A stretch of DNA of 58,713 nt from Rhodoferax sp. (GTDB lineage: Bacteria; Pseudomonadota; Gammaproteobacteria; Burkholderiales; Burkholderiaceae_C). The stretch's first letter is position 1. Every line of letters begins with the position of its first letter. The notes beneath the pieces were generated by a model, which was given only the letters and a program-made list of their open reading frames with translations, was not told the origin of the DNA and did not search any database. Location: the NCBI RefSeq assembly GCF_023700745.1, contig NZ_JAMPYG010000019.1:1-58713 (forward strand), in the 5' to 3' direction. The position numbers and the translations under genes are program-made. Below are positions 35,296 through 44,258 of this stretch, piece after piece.

Positions 35296-36300
35296 ATGGT
35301 CACAAAAAAACTCAAGGGCTTGGGCCGCGGTCTGGAAGCCTTGTTGGGCCCCACGGTCGCGGAGTCTTTCACCGCCGACGGTGCTGAATTTTCTTCCGCA
35401 AACACGGGCTCGCCGCCCACCTTGTTGCTGAGCGATCTGGTGCCGGGCCAGTACCAGCCGCGCACCCGCATGGACGAAGGCGCACTGTACGAGCTGGCGG
35501 AATCCATCAAGGCGCAGGGCATCATGCAACCGATCCTGGTGCGTCGTTTGAGTGACGCTGATGCTGAACTCAAGCGCAGTCAGCAGCTGCCAGATTTCAC
35601 CGGTGGTACCAGTGGTGGTGGCGTGGTGCGCCCGGTGTATGAAATCATTGCCGGCGAACGCCGTTTCCGGGCGGCCAAACTGGCCGGTCTGGACAGCGTG
35701 CCGGTACTGGTACGCGATGTGCCCAATGAGTCTGCTGCTGCGATGGCACTTATCGAGAATATCCAGCGCGAAGACCTCAATCCACTCGAGGAAGCGCAGG
35801 GCGTGCAGCGCCTGATCAAGGAGTTTGGCCTGACGCATGAGACCGCGGCGCAGGCCGTGGGCCGCTCGCGTAGCGCCACCAGCAACTTGCTGCGGCTGCT
35901 GAATCTGGCCGAACCGGTGCAGACCATGTTGATGGCTGGCGATATCGACATGGGCCATGCCAGATCCTTGCTGGCGCTGGACAAAGCGACCCAGATTACC
36001 GCAGCCAATCAGATAGCCGCCAAAAAATTGTCGGTGCGCGAGGCTGAGAGTCTGGTCAGAAAGATCAGCGCCGAGTTTTCACTGGTGGCGACCAAGCCCA
36101 AAAAGGACAAGTCGCGCGATCTGAAACGGGTGGAAGAAGAGCTTTCAGACCTGTTCATGGCTGCCGTGGAAGTGCGGGTCAAAAAGCGGGTCAAACGTGC
36201 CGGGCGGCTGGAGGAAATGGGCGAGCTCAGCATCCAGTTTGGCTCACTTGACGAGCTCAATGGCTTGATCGATAAACTGCGTGGGTCTGGGTCACGCTAA
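35296..36300 (+). CDS. parB: Chromosome partitioning protein ParB (Spo0J)
   Basis: 334 residues: N-terminal KLKGLGRGLEALLG (the ParA-contact motif), the CTP-binding GERRFRAAKLAGL and ENIQREDLNPLEEA, and a helix-turn-helix region (THETAAQAVGRSRSATSNLLRLL), followed by a C-terminal dimerisation domain. ParB loads on the parS sites in this locus and slides as a CTP-dependent clamp. A short Gly-rich insertion (DFTGGTSGGGVV) sits between the first two blocks. In many Comamonadaceae parB is followed by the ATP synthase operon; here the uronate island begins instead. Confidence 0.95.
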   Translation: MVTKKLKGLGRGLEALLGPTVAESFTADGAEFSSANTGSPPTLLLSDLVPGQYQPRTRMDEGALYELAESIKAQGIMQPILVRRLSDADAELKRSQQLPDFTGGTSGGGVVRPVYEIIAGERRFRAAKLAGLDSVPVLVRDVPNESAAAMALIENIQREDLNPLEEAQGVQRLIKEFGLTHETAAQAVGRSRSATSNLLRLLNLAEPVQTMLMAGDIDMGHARSLLALDKATQITAANQIAAKKLSVREAESLVRKISAEFSLVATKPKKDKSRDLKRVEEELSDLFMAAVEVRVKKRVKRAGRLEEMGELSIQFGSLDELNGLIDKLRGSGSR

Positions 36301-36392
36301 ATCTCTAGCGCCGATCCGGGTCAACAGGTCGGCGGCATGCACGCCACGGCGTCAAGGCGGTTATGAAGCACCGCAATTTGCTGATTGGTTTC

Positions 36393-37451
36393 TCAAGGTG
36401 TCAGCGACTGCAAAACAACCGGCGTGCCTGTGCGGGACGAGGCCATGATGGCCTCAATGACCTGCTGCGCCGCCAGGGCGGAGCGCCCGGTCACGGCAGG
36501 TTTCCGGCCATGGCGCACGGCGTCAATGAAATCTTTTAATACGGTGCGGTGTGCGGCATGGTCGAAGGCCATGGGATCGGCCCCGCCGCCGCTGCCTTGC
36601 CCGCCACCGACGGTCAGGGTTTGACCGTTCATGAATGCCACTTGCAGCACCCCGGCCTCAAGGCTGGCGCTGCCCAGCGTGCCGTTGAGCTCAAGGCGCT
36701 CTGGAAAGCCAGGGTAAGCCGCCGTGGTTGCTTGCACCGTTGCCATGGCGCCATTGGCGTAGTGCAGCAGGGCGCAAGCGCAGTCTTCGCCCTCCAGGGT
36801 GTGCACCGGGCTAGTGCTGGCCAGCCCCATGACCCGCACGGGCAGGCCGGTGTAACTGAGCAGCAGGTCCAGCGTGTGGATGGCCTGTGTGATTAGCACA
36901 CCGCCGCCATCTCGGGCCAGGGTGCCGCGTCCGGGCTGGTCGTAATAACTCTGGGGCCGCCACCAGCGCACGCTGGCCGAGGCGCTGATCAGCTGCCCCA
37001 ATGCACCGGCATTGATCAAGCCGTGCAATCGGGTGGCCGCCTGGCGCAAGCGGTGCTGCAACATCACGGCCAGCAACACCCCGTGGTTGTCGCACACCCG
37101 GACCAGCGCTTGAGCCCGTTCCAGGTCGATCTCCAGGGGTTTTTCCACAAGCACATGTTTACCGGCCTGCGCCAGCCGTTGCACCAGTTCAAGGTGGCTG
37201 TTTGGCGGGGTCAATACCAGCACGGCCCGCACGCTGGCATCTTCCAGGATGTCTTCCAGCCGGGTGGTCTTCATGGCGCCCTGGGGGAGCGGTGTTGTCG
37301 CCAGTCGGCTGGCATCGCGGGTATGCACCCAAACCACTTCAGCCTCAGCGTTCAGATCTTGCAGACTTTTGAAATGCGGGCCTGAGCCCAGCCCGGCCCC
37401 AATCACGGCCAGCCGCAAACGGCTTGTGGGGGTGACTGACATGACAGCCAT
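36393..37451 (-). CDS. Gfo/Idh/MocA family NAD(P)-dependent oxidoreductase
   Basis: 352 residues: Rossmann start RLAVIGAGLGSGPHFKSL, the family motif VLVEKPLEID, and a catalytic-domain stretch GGGVLITQAIHTLDLLLSY with the conserved His. Such enzymes oxidise or reduce sugars and sugar acids. It is the last gene of the leftward uronate run, 17 bases downstream of kdgK, so a uronate-derived substrate or a lactone-linked sugar acid is likely but unproven. A Gly-rich loop (GGGQGSGGGADP) appears in the C-terminal part. Confidence 0.87.
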   Translation of the reverse strand: MAVMSVTPTSRLRLAVIGAGLGSGPHFKSLQDLNAEAEVVWVHTRDASRLATTPLPQGAMKTTRLEDILEDASVRAVLVLTPPNSHLELVQRLAQAGKHVLVEKPLEIDLERAQALVRVCDNHGVLLAVMLQHRLRQAATRLHGLINAGALGQLISASASVRWWRPQSYYDQPGRGTLARDGGGVLITQAIHTLDLLLSYTGLPVRVMGLASTSPVHTLEGEDCACALLHYANGAMATVQATTAAYPGFPERLELNGTLGSASLEAGVLQVAFMNGQTLTVGGGQGSGGGADPMAFDHAAHRTVLKDFIDAVRHGRKPAVTGRSALAAQQVIEAIMASSRTGTPVVLQSLTP

Positions 37452-37468
37452 TCAGCGCACCAAAGCCG

Positions 37469-38401
37469 CTAGAGCAAGTCGGCCATGGCATCCAGCGGGA
37501 TGATGGCGCCATGGTGTCCAATGACACGGGCCGCCAGACGGTTACCAAACTGGGTCGCGTCTTCTGGTGTGTCGCCGCGCAAGCGTCGACTCAGGTAGCC
37601 CGCAGCAAAAGAGTCACCTGCCGCCGTGGTGTCGACCACGTTCGTCACGGTCTGGGTGGGCACACTGTGCCATGGGCCACTGCCCGACCGAACCAGGGTG
37701 GGCGCTGCGCCCCGCTTGATCACTATTTCGGGCACATCCAGTGCTTGTGCGGCAGCCACAGCGCGCTCCAGCGAGGCAAAACCAAACAGCGCCAGATGGT
37801 CGTCGGCGGTGATCAGCGCGGTGTCAGCCACCGCAAAGGCGCGGCTAAAACAGTCGCGCGCCAGGGCGATGTCTGGCCACAGGCTGGGTCGGTAGTTGTT
37901 GTCAAACACCACCGTGGCACCACGCGTTCGCAGCGTCTGGGCAAAAGCCAGCAGCCTATTTTGCCCGTCAGCCGGCAAGATGGCCAGGCTGATGCCGGAG
38001 AAGTAAAACGCATCCCACTGGTCGTTTTGCGCCTCAAGCGGGGTTTCTGCGACATCGAAATAGGCTTTGGCGGCGCTGTTGTCACGCCAAAAGCTGAAGC
38101 GACGCTCACCCTGGGCGTCAACCTGGATCTGGTACAGGCCTGGCATCCGGCCCGGGATATGACGCACCAGGTCCAGGGCCAGTCCGTCTTGCGCCCAGCG
38201 GCGCTCTAGTTCAAGACTCAGGGCATCGTCGCCCAATGCGGTGGCGTACCAGGACTTGATGGCGCCACCACCGCAGCGTGACAGGTAAACCGCGGTATTG
38301 AAGGTGTCACCGCCATAACTTTGCTGCATGGCACCAAAGGCCGTGCCATTGAGTTCCAGCATACATTCACCAAAAAAGGCGACTTTGATTGGATTTTTCA
38401 C
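37469..38401 (-). CDS. kdgK: 2-Dehydro-3-deoxygluconokinase
   Basis: 310 residues of the PfkB ribokinase family, with the N-terminal FFGECMLEL and GGDTFNTAVYLSR, and the C-terminal anion-hole motif DTTAAGDSFAAGYL containing the catalytic Asp. It phosphorylates KDG to KDPG, linking uronate catabolism to the Entner-Doudoroff pathway. The start is GTG at 38401. The KDPG aldolase needed next is not in the window. It follows kdgR after 40 bases. Confidence 0.92.
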   Translation of the reverse strand: MKNPIKVAFFGECMLELNGTAFGAMQQSYGGDTFNTAVYLSRCGGGAIKSWYATALGDDALSLELERRWAQDGLALDLVRHIPGRMPGLYQIQVDAQGERRFSFWRDNSAAKAYFDVAETPLEAQNDQWDAFYFSGISLAILPADGQNRLLAFAQTLRTRGATVVFDNNYRPSLWPDIALARDCFSRAFAVADTALITADDHLALFGFASLERAVAAAQALDVPEIVIKRGAAPTLVRSGSGPWHSVPTQTVTNVVDTTAAGDSFAAGYLSRRLRGDTPEDATQFGNRLAARVIGHHGAIIPLDAMADLL

Positions 38402-38441
38402 AGTAAATCAGTTTTCTACACACATTTTTAATGCACGTCGA

Positions 38442-39242
38442 TCATTCGTCCAGCGGGAAATGGGTACAGCCCAGGCGAGCCGAGATGTCGCGACTCGCAT
38501 CGCGCAGCAGGGCGACCACTTCTTGTGCCCGCGCGGGGTCGTAGCGAAAGATCGGGAAAGAAATGCTCATGCCCGCCACCGGGCGGTTCAGCCGGTCAAA
38601 AATCGGCACCCCCACACAACGCACGTGGTCTTCAAACTCTTCACGGTCTTCACCGAAGCCTTGCGCCTTCACCTGCTTCAGTTCCTGTTCGTAGGCCTGC
38701 CTGTCCGCAATGGTGGTTTGGCGAAATGGCTTGAACTCGGCTCCCTGCAAAACGTGGTCCCGATGCTCTGGGGTGTCCCACGCCATCAGCACTTTGCCAA
38801 TGGCAGTGCAATGCAAGGGTGCGCGGCGCCCGATTCTGGAATACATGCCCAGGGCGTGGCTGGAGTCGACTTTGTGGAGGTAAATGATTTCGCTGTCGAT
38901 CAGGGTGCCCAGGTGCACGGTTTCGCCGGTTTTATCTGCCAGCGTTTGCATGTGGTTTTTGGCCAGGTCCACCAGCTCCGGGTATTGCAAGGCCTTGGTC
39001 CCCAGCTCGTAGACCTTCATGGTCAGCGCGTAGCGCTCGCTGTCGGCCTCCTGGCGAACATAGCCAAGCGTGATCATGGTTTGCAAAAACCGGTAGACCG
39101 TGGCTTTGGGCATGGCCAGGCGCATGGACAGGTCCGAGATGCCGGATTCGCTGCGGTCGCCCAGGGCTTGCAACAAGCCAAAAGTCTTCAAAACAGCGGC
39201 AACCGACTCAGGTTGTTTGCCAGCCAAAGAGTCATCATCCAT
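38442..39242 (-). CDS. kdgR: IclR-family transcriptional regulator, KdgR type
   Basis: 266 residues: N-terminal winged HTH (GISDLSMRLAMPKATVYRFLQTM) and a C-terminal effector domain of the IclR family (TGETVHLGTLIDSEIIYLHKVDS, AIGKVLMAW). KdgR proteins repress pectin and uronate genes and release DNA on binding KDG. Its place inside the uronate run, between kduD and kdgK, supports this and implies autoregulation. KdgR-like palindromes occur at 48384 upstream of uxaC and 51606 upstream of uxaA. Confidence 0.9.
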   Translation of the reverse strand: MDDDSLAGKQPESVAAVLKTFGLLQALGDRSESGISDLSMRLAMPKATVYRFLQTMITLGYVRQEADSERYALTMKVYELGTKALQYPELVDLAKNHMQTLADKTGETVHLGTLIDSEIIYLHKVDSSHALGMYSRIGRRAPLHCTAIGKVLMAWDTPEHRDHVLQGAEFKPFRQTTIADRQAYEQELKQVKAQGFGEDREEFEDHVRCVGVPIFDRLNRPVAGMSISFPIFRYDPARAQEVVALLRDASRDISARLGCTHFPLDE

Positions 39243-39278
39243 TTTTATTCCCTCAATCCCTTAATCCCTGAAGACGGG

Positions 39279-40040
39279 CTAGCGCGCGAGCCAGCCACCG
39301 TCCACGGCCAGCGTGTGACCATGAATGTAGTTGGAGGCTGAAGACGCAAGAAACACCACGGGGCCGGCCATGTCCTCGGGCACGCCCCAGCGGTTGGCCG
39401 GGATGCGCGCCAGAATGGCGGCGTTGCGGTCGGCGTCGGCCTGCAAGGCGGCGGTGTTGTCGGTGGCCATGTACCCGGGTGCAATGGCGTTGACATTGAT
39501 CCCGCGCGTGGCCCACTCGTTGGCCAGTGCGCGTGTGATGCCGAGAATGCCACTTTTTGAGGCTGTGTACGATGGCACCCGTATGCCGCCCTGAAAGGAC
39601 AACATCGAGGCGATATTGATGATCTTGCCGCCGCCGCCTTGGCGAATGAATTGCCGTGCCACCGCCTGGCTCAGGAAAAAGACGTTTTTCAGGTTCAGGT
39701 TCATCACATCGTCCCAGTCCTTTTCACTGAAATCAATGGCATCGGTGCGGCGTATGGTGCCTGCGTTGTTGACCAGAATGTCGATCTTGCCAGTGAGCGT
39801 CAGGGACTGCGTCACCAAGTCTTCCAGACCACTGGTTTCTGCAAGATTGGCACGCAGATCCAAAAAGCGCCGACCCAGGGACGCAACGATGTCACGGGTC
39901 TGGTCTGGGGCACTGCTGTTGATGCCAACGATATCGGCCCCGGCCTGCGCCAGGGCAATGGCCATGCCTTGACCCAGCCCCTTGTTGCAGCCAGTGACGA
40001 GGGCGGTGCGCCCCAGGAGTTGAAAGTTGTCAAGCGACAT
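39279..40040 (-). CDS. kduD: 2-Dehydro-3-deoxy-D-gluconate 5-dehydrogenase
   Basis: 253 residues of the short-chain dehydrogenase family: NAD motif TGCNKGLGQGMA, NNAG at the fourth strand, and the catalytic Ser, Tyr and Lys in IASMLSFQGG and SYTASKSG. KduD reduces 2,5-diketo-3-deoxygluconate to KDG, completing the unsaturated-uronate branch begun by KdgF and KduI. It follows kduI by 18 bases. Confidence 0.93.
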   Translation of the reverse strand: MSLDNFQLLGRTALVTGCNKGLGQGMAIALAQAGADIVGINSSAPDQTRDIVASLGRRFLDLRANLAETSGLEDLVTQSLTLTGKIDILVNNAGTIRRTDAIDFSEKDWDDVMNLNLKNVFFLSQAVARQFIRQGGGGKIINIASMLSFQGGIRVPSYTASKSGILGITRALANEWATRGINVNAIAPGYMATDNTAALQADADRNAAILARIPANRWGVPEDMAGPVVFLASSASNYIHGHTLAVDGGWLAR

Positions 40041-40058
40041 GGTGGGTGCTTTCGTGGT

Positions 40059-40895
40059 TTAGCGCAAGGTGGTCATGGGCACGTGGTCCATGTCCTTGAA
40101 CACCTGGTTTTCGCCAACCATGCCCCAGATGAAGGTGTAGGCCTGGGTGCCGACACCGCTGTGGATCGACCAGCTCGGGTTGATCACCGCCTGCTCGTTG
40201 CGCACCACGATGTGACGCGTTTGGGTCGGCTCACCCATCATGTGGAAAACCGTGGCGTCGGCGTTCATGTCAAAGTAGAAATACACCTCCATCCGGCGGT
40301 CATGGGTGTGGCAGGGCATGGTGTTCCACACGTTGCCAGGCTCCAGTTGCGTCATGCCCATCGACAGCTGACACGTTGGCAGTACATCGGGTACCAAAAA
40401 CTTGTAAATGGTGCGCCGGTTGCTGGTGGCGGGCGAGCCCAGGGTCTCCGGGGAGGCCTGGGCAAGCGTGACCTTGCGATGCGGGTAGGCAGTGTGTGCG
40501 GGGGCGCAGTTGAAATAGAGTTTGGCGGGCTGGTCGGCGTTGACGCTGAAAAACTCCAGAGCTTGCGCGCCCTGGCCGATGTAGAGCGCTTCGCGCGAGG
40601 CCACTTCGAAGGTCTCGCCATCGACCACCACGCGGGCGGCGCCGCCAATATTGATCAGACCCAGTTCGCGGCGTTGTAGAAAGAAGTCGGTGCCGGTGTG
40701 GCGCCCGAGGTCGGTGGAAAACGACACGCCGGCCGTGACCGGCATGATGCCGCCGACGATGATGCGGTCAATCTGGCTATAGGTCAGGGTGACCTGATCG
40801 GGCAGAAACAGGTCTTGCACCAGAAAATGGCGGCGCAATCCTTCGGTATCGAGGTTGCGCATGTGTTCGCTGTGAATCGGTTGACGGATTTCCAT
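40059..40895 (-). CDS. kduI: 5-Dehydro-4-deoxy-D-glucuronate isomerase
   Basis: 278 residues, the KduI length, with the N-terminal block [21 protein letters not shown] and the zinc site [16 protein letters not shown]. It isomerises 5-keto-4-deoxyuronate to 2,5-diketo-3-deoxygluconate. It lies between the cupin kdgF-like gene and kduD in a single direction of transcription. The presence of KduI means the island handles unsaturated uronates released by polysaccharide lyases. Confidence 0.94.
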   Translation of the reverse strand: MEIRQPIHSEHMRNLDTEGLRRHFLVQDLFLPDQVTLTYSQIDRIIVGGIMPVTAGVSFSTDLGRHTGTDFFLQRRELGLINIGGAARVVVDGETFEVASREALYIGQGAQALEFFSVNADQPAKLYFNCAPAHTAYPHRKVTLAQASPETLGSPATSNRRTIYKFLVPDVLPTCQLSMGMTQLEPGNVWNTMPCHTHDRRMEVYFYFDMNADATVFHMMGEPTQTRHIVVRNEQAVINPSWSIHSGVGTQAYTFIWGMVGENQVFKDMDHVPMTTLR

Positions 40896-40937
40896 GATGG
40901 CTCCAGGGTCGGTTGATGGTCAAAAAGTTGTCTGCAT

Positions 40938-41273
40938 TCAGCTCGGCAGGTAGTCGTCGCGGCGCGGTGAAAACTGGTCCAGCAGCATGCTGTCCTGTTC
41001 CAGTGCCACCACGCCATGGGTGGTGTGATGCGGCGCAATAAACGCATCACCCAGCCGCAGCACGCGAACTTCACCATTGATATTGGCTTCAAAAGAACCC
41101 GCCACCACATAAGCAATCTGGTCATGGACCTCGTGCGCATGGGGCGTGCCAACCGCGCCCTTGTCAAACTGCATGATCACCGACATGAGTTGCGGCGTGT
41201 GGCCAACAATCTTGCGCCGCAGGCCGCCACCCAGGTCGGTCCAAGGGGTGGCAGTGCTATCAAAGTAGTTCAT
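40938..41273 (-). CDS. kdgF: Cupin protein, probable KdgF
   Basis: 111 residues, one cupin domain with the metal motif GTPHAHEVHDQIAYVVAGSFE. KdgF converts 4,5-unsaturated galacturonate or its relatives into the linear ketonised form used by KduI. The ATG at 41273 gives the natural N-terminus MNYFDSTATPWTDLGGG; a TTG at 41288 adds five residues. It sits between the TRAP large permease and kduI. The family match is good and the context decisive; a generic cupin of other function is less likely. Confidence 0.85.
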   Translation of the reverse strand: MNYFDSTATPWTDLGGGLRRKIVGHTPQLMSVIMQFDKGAVGTPHAHEVHDQIAYVVAGSFEANINGEVRVLRLGDAFIAPHHTTHGVVALEQDSMLLDQFSPRRDDYLPS

Positions 41274-41295
41274 GGATTCGTCTTTCAAGTCTGGC

Positions 41296-42579
41296 TCACT
41301 TCAGCAGCAGGTTGGGCAGCCACAGGGAAATTGCGGGGATGTAAGTCACCGCCATCAGCACGGCAAACAGCGCCAAAAAGAACGGGTACAAGGCCTTCAC
41401 CACGGTCTCGATGGGTAGTTTGGCCACCGCCGCACCCACAAACAGCACCCCACCCACCGGGGGGGTGATCAGACCCATGGCCAGGTTCAGCATCATGATC
41501 ATGCCGAAGTGCACCGGGTCCACGCCCAGAGTGGTCACGATGGGCAGCAGGATCGGCGTCATGATCAAAATCAGCGGCGCCATGTCCATCAGCGTGCCCA
41601 GCAACAGCAGCAGGATGTTGATCATCAGCAGCACCATGTACTTGTCATTCGAGACACTGGTGAACAACTCGGTGATCTGCTGCGGAATCTGCATCAGGGT
41701 CATGATGTAGCCAAAGCTGGCGGCAAAGCCGATCAGGATCATCACAATGGCCAGGGTCTTGACGGTACGGTGCACCAGCTTGGGCAATTCGCTCCATTTG
41801 TAGTCGCGGTAGACAAACATGGTGACCGAAAACGCCCAGAGCACTGCCACAGCTGCCGACTCGGTGGCCGTGAAGACGCCTGACAAGATGCCACCCAGAA
41901 TGATGAAGATGGTCATCAAACCCCAGAGCGCATCGACCACAATCTTCAGCGCCTCTTTCATCGGGATCACGCGGCCTTTGGGGAAATCTTTCTTTTTGGC
42001 GATGAACAGGCACATGATGGCCAGCGTCAGCCCCAAAATCAAACCAGGCAGCACGCCCGCCAGGAACAACGCTGCAATCGACACCGAGCCACCGGCCGCC
42101 AGCGAGTAAATCACGGCATTGTGGCTGGGAGGAATCAGAATCGCCTGCACCGAGCCGCTGATGGTGACCGCTGTGGCAAAGTCACGCGGGTAGCCTTTTT
42201 TCTCCATCTCCGGGATCAACACCGAGCCAATCGAGGCCGTGTCGGCCATCGACGAGCCAGAGATCGCGCCAAAAAAGGTGGAGGCCAGAATGTTCACGAT
42301 GGACAGCCCGCCGCGCACAAATCCCACCAGCACGCTGGCAAAGGCCACCAGCCGGTGCGCCATGCCACCTTCGGCCATGATGGCACCTGCCAGCACAAAA
42401 AATGGAATCGCCAACAGCGAAAACTTGTTCACCCCGCCAGCGATGGCAATCATGATGGCATCGGGCGGAATGTCGATGTACCAGCCACCAATCAGGGCCG
42501 ACAGGCCCATGGCATAGGCCACCGGCATGCCCATCAAAATCAGGACCATGAACGAGCCCAGCAATACAAGTGCGTCCAT
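41296..42579 (-). CDS. dctM: TRAP transporter large permease (uronate)
   Basis: 427 residues, a DctM-type 12-13 helix channel with AMGLSALIGGWYIDIPPDAIMIA (partly hydrophobic), FFVLAGAIMAEGG and PPSHNAVIYSLAAGG. It imports hexuronates or unsaturated uronate products, driven by the sodium or proton gradient. It overlaps dctQ by one base. In the window it is a second, distinct TRAP permease besides that at 437-1720. Confidence 0.93.
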   Translation of the reverse strand: MDALVLLGSFMVLILMGMPVAYAMGLSALIGGWYIDIPPDAIMIAIAGGVNKFSLLAIPFFVLAGAIMAEGGMAHRLVAFASVLVGFVRGGLSIVNILASTFFGAISGSSMADTASIGSVLIPEMEKKGYPRDFATAVTISGSVQAILIPPSHNAVIYSLAAGGSVSIAALFLAGVLPGLILGLTLAIMCLFIAKKKDFPKGRVIPMKEALKIVVDALWGLMTIFIILGGILSGVFTATESAAVAVLWAFSVTMFVYRDYKWSELPKLVHRTVKTLAIVMILIGFAASFGYIMTLMQIPQQITELFTSVSNDKYMVLLMINILLLLLGTLMDMAPLILIMTPILLPIVTTLGVDPVHFGMIMMLNLAMGLITPPVGGVLFVGAAVAKLPIETVVKALYPFFLALFAVLMAVTYIPAISLWLPNLLLK

Positions 42580-43103
42580 CAGACCACCTCTTCTTTCTTT
42601 TCGTGGTCAAACGTCACCACAGCGCGCTTGTCCTGATGACCAAAAAACATGTCTTCCAGCACAAAAATCAGGGTGGTGAGGCCACCCAGGGGCACCGGCA
42701 AATAGGTCACCCCCACCGGCATCCAGGGCAATTGCCCGATGACCTGGTTCATGGTTTCCAGACACAGCTTGGTGCCATACACCAGGGTAAACAAGGCCAC
42801 GACCAGCATTAGCACGTCGATCAGGCCGGCCAGCGGGCGTTGCAGTTTTTTAGGCAGCCGTTCTGTCACCATGGCGACCGCAATGTGCCCCTGGGCGCGG
42901 TAGGCCGCCGAGGCGCCAAAAAAAGTGAACACCACCATCAGCATCACGGCCACGGGTTCGGGCCAGGGTGAGCCTGTGCCCAGCACATAGCGGGTAAATA
43001 TGCCCCAGGGGACGATCAGCGACATGATCAGGACCGAGATACCTGAGGTCCAGATACAGGTCAGATAAATGATGTCGTTGAAGTGCAGAATTTTGTTTTT
43101 CAT
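42579..43103 (-). CDS. dctQ: TRAP transporter small permease (uronate)
   Basis: 174 residues with four transmembrane helices (SVLIMSLIVPWGIFTRY, VAVMLMVVFTFFGASAAYRA, IDVLMLVVALFTLVYG, PLGGLTTLIFVLEDMFFG). The GHIAVAM block after helix 2 is typical of DctQ. It scaffolds DctM. It is 64 bases downstream of dctP, with a very strong hairpin in between (43125-43154), so its output may be lower than that of dctP. Confidence 0.92.
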   Translation of the reverse strand: MKNKILHFNDIIYLTCIWTSGISVLIMSLIVPWGIFTRYVLGTGSPWPEPVAVMLMVVFTFFGASAAYRAQGHIAVAMVTERLPKKLQRPLAGLIDVLMLVVALFTLVYGTKLCLETMNQVIGQLPWMPVGVTYLPVPLGGLTTLIFVLEDMFFGHQDKRAVVTFDHEKKEEVV

Positions 43104-43124
43104 GGCAATGCCTGACAGTGTTCA

Positions 43125-43154
43125 CCAGGCCCGCTGCGCCTGCAGCGGGCCTGG
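43125..43154. terminator. Strong stem-loop between dctP and dctQ
   Basis: A perfect 13-base stem (CCAGGCCCGCTGC / GCAGCGGGCCTGG, loop GCCT) lies 14 bases past dctP. No U-run follows, so it is better seen as an mRNA stability or attenuating structure than a terminator. The arms share the core GCCCGCTGCG with the hairpin at 48531. Confidence 0.75.
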
Positions 43155-43167
43155 ATAGCGCAAAGAT

Positions 43168-44151
43168 TTACTTGACGTCGCCGATGCGTTTCATCAGGTC
43201 GGCAAACTTGGCACCGTATTTCGCACGCACCGGAGCGGTAGCTTCAAAAAACAGCTTTTGGTCCACGGGAACAAACTCGATGCCAGCGGCTTTCAGCTTG
43301 GCAGAGTAGTCAGCCACGCTCTTGTCCCACAACACGCGTTGGTCAAGCTGGGCTTCACGGGCCACTTTTTTCACCACGGCCTTGTCGGCATCCGAGAGCT
43401 TGTCCCAAGTCACTTTGGACATCACCAGAATTTCAGGAATGATCAGGTGGTTGGTCTGTGCGTAGTACTTGGTTCCAGCGGTGTAATGGTTGGACGTAAA
43501 CAGGCTGGGCGGGTTGTTTTCAGCGCCGTCGATCACACCGGTCTGCAAGGCACTGAAGACCTCGCCGTAACCCATGGAGATACCGTTACCGCCCATGGCG
43601 TTCATGGTGTCCACAAACAGCGGGTTGCCCATCATGCGCACCTTGAGACCCTTGAGGTCGGCTGGGGTTTGCACTTTTTTCTTGGTGTACAGGCTGCGGG
43701 CACCGCCGTCCATCCAGGCCAGACCCACCATGCGGCCTGCACTGTTGCTGACCTTGTCCAGCAGTTCCTGGCCAATGGGCCCATCAATCACCGCCCGCAT
43801 GTGGGGAATGTCACGGAACACGAAGGGCATGTTGAACACGTCCACCTCGGGCACGATGGGGCCAATCACGCCCAGAGAAATGCGGGCCATCTGGATGGCA
43901 CCGATCTGCACCTGCTCGACCACGGCTTTTTCTTCACCCAGCACGGCGCCGGGGAACATTTGTATCTTGAGGCGGCCGCTGGTGGCTGCATCAAGCCGCT
44001 TGCCCATGTTCTCCACGGCAACCACCGTGGGGTAACCCGCGGGATGCGTGTCCGAGGACTTGAGCACCATATTTTGGGCGCTTGCGGTGATACTGGCCGA
44101 CAGTGCTACGACGGCAACTGCGGCAGCGAGAAGGCTTCGGCGAAAGGTCAT
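43168..44151 (-). CDS. dctP: TRAP transporter solute-binding protein DctP (uronate)
   Basis: 327 residues with a signal peptide (MTFRRSLLAAAVAVVALSASITASAQ) and the DctP fold: LKSSDTHPAGYPTV, GVIGPIVPEVDVFNMPFVF, LKGLKVRMMGNPLF with the Arg that usually binds the ligand carboxylate, and GAENNPPSLF. The ATG at 44151 has AAGGAG before it; an upstream frame from 44214 adds nothing. Hexuronates or unsaturated uronates are the likely ligands. Confidence 0.94.
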   Translation of the reverse strand: MTFRRSLLAAAVAVVALSASITASAQNMVLKSSDTHPAGYPTVVAVENMGKRLDAATSGRLKIQMFPGAVLGEEKAVVEQVQIGAIQMARISLGVIGPIVPEVDVFNMPFVFRDIPHMRAVIDGPIGQELLDKVSNSAGRMVGLAWMDGGARSLYTKKKVQTPADLKGLKVRMMGNPLFVDTMNAMGGNGISMGYGEVFSALQTGVIDGAENNPPSLFTSNHYTAGTKYYAQTNHLIIPEILVMSKVTWDKLSDADKAVVKKVAREAQLDQRVLWDKSVADYSAKLKAAGIEFVPVDQKLFFEATAPVRAKYGAKFADLMKRIGDVK

Positions 44152-44197
44152 GGTGATCTCCTTAATTGACCAGGTTGAAAAACTGACAGGGACAGGG

Positions 44198-44222
44198 AAA
44201 AACATCGGCTCCAAAAAGCCGA
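44198..44222 (-). terminator. Intra-operon terminator-like hairpin between uxuA and dctP
   Basis: Leftward: stem TCGGCT / AGCCGA (loop of six) followed by TGTTTTT. It has the form of an intrinsic terminator inside the operon and could give partial termination after uxuA. No promoter for dctP was identified. Confidence 0.5.
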
Positions 44223-44258
44223 CAAACGGGGAACTTGATACGTTGAATCAAGGCGGCA

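Noticed and set aside
36301..36392. Terminator or promoter between parB and the oxidoreductase gene
   Set aside because: No clear hairpin with a U-run and no convincing promoter hexamers in this short convergent gap.
38328..40679. Several long open frames on the plus strand under kdgR, kduD and kduI
   Set aside because: They mirror well-supported minus-strand genes and have no recognisable domain.
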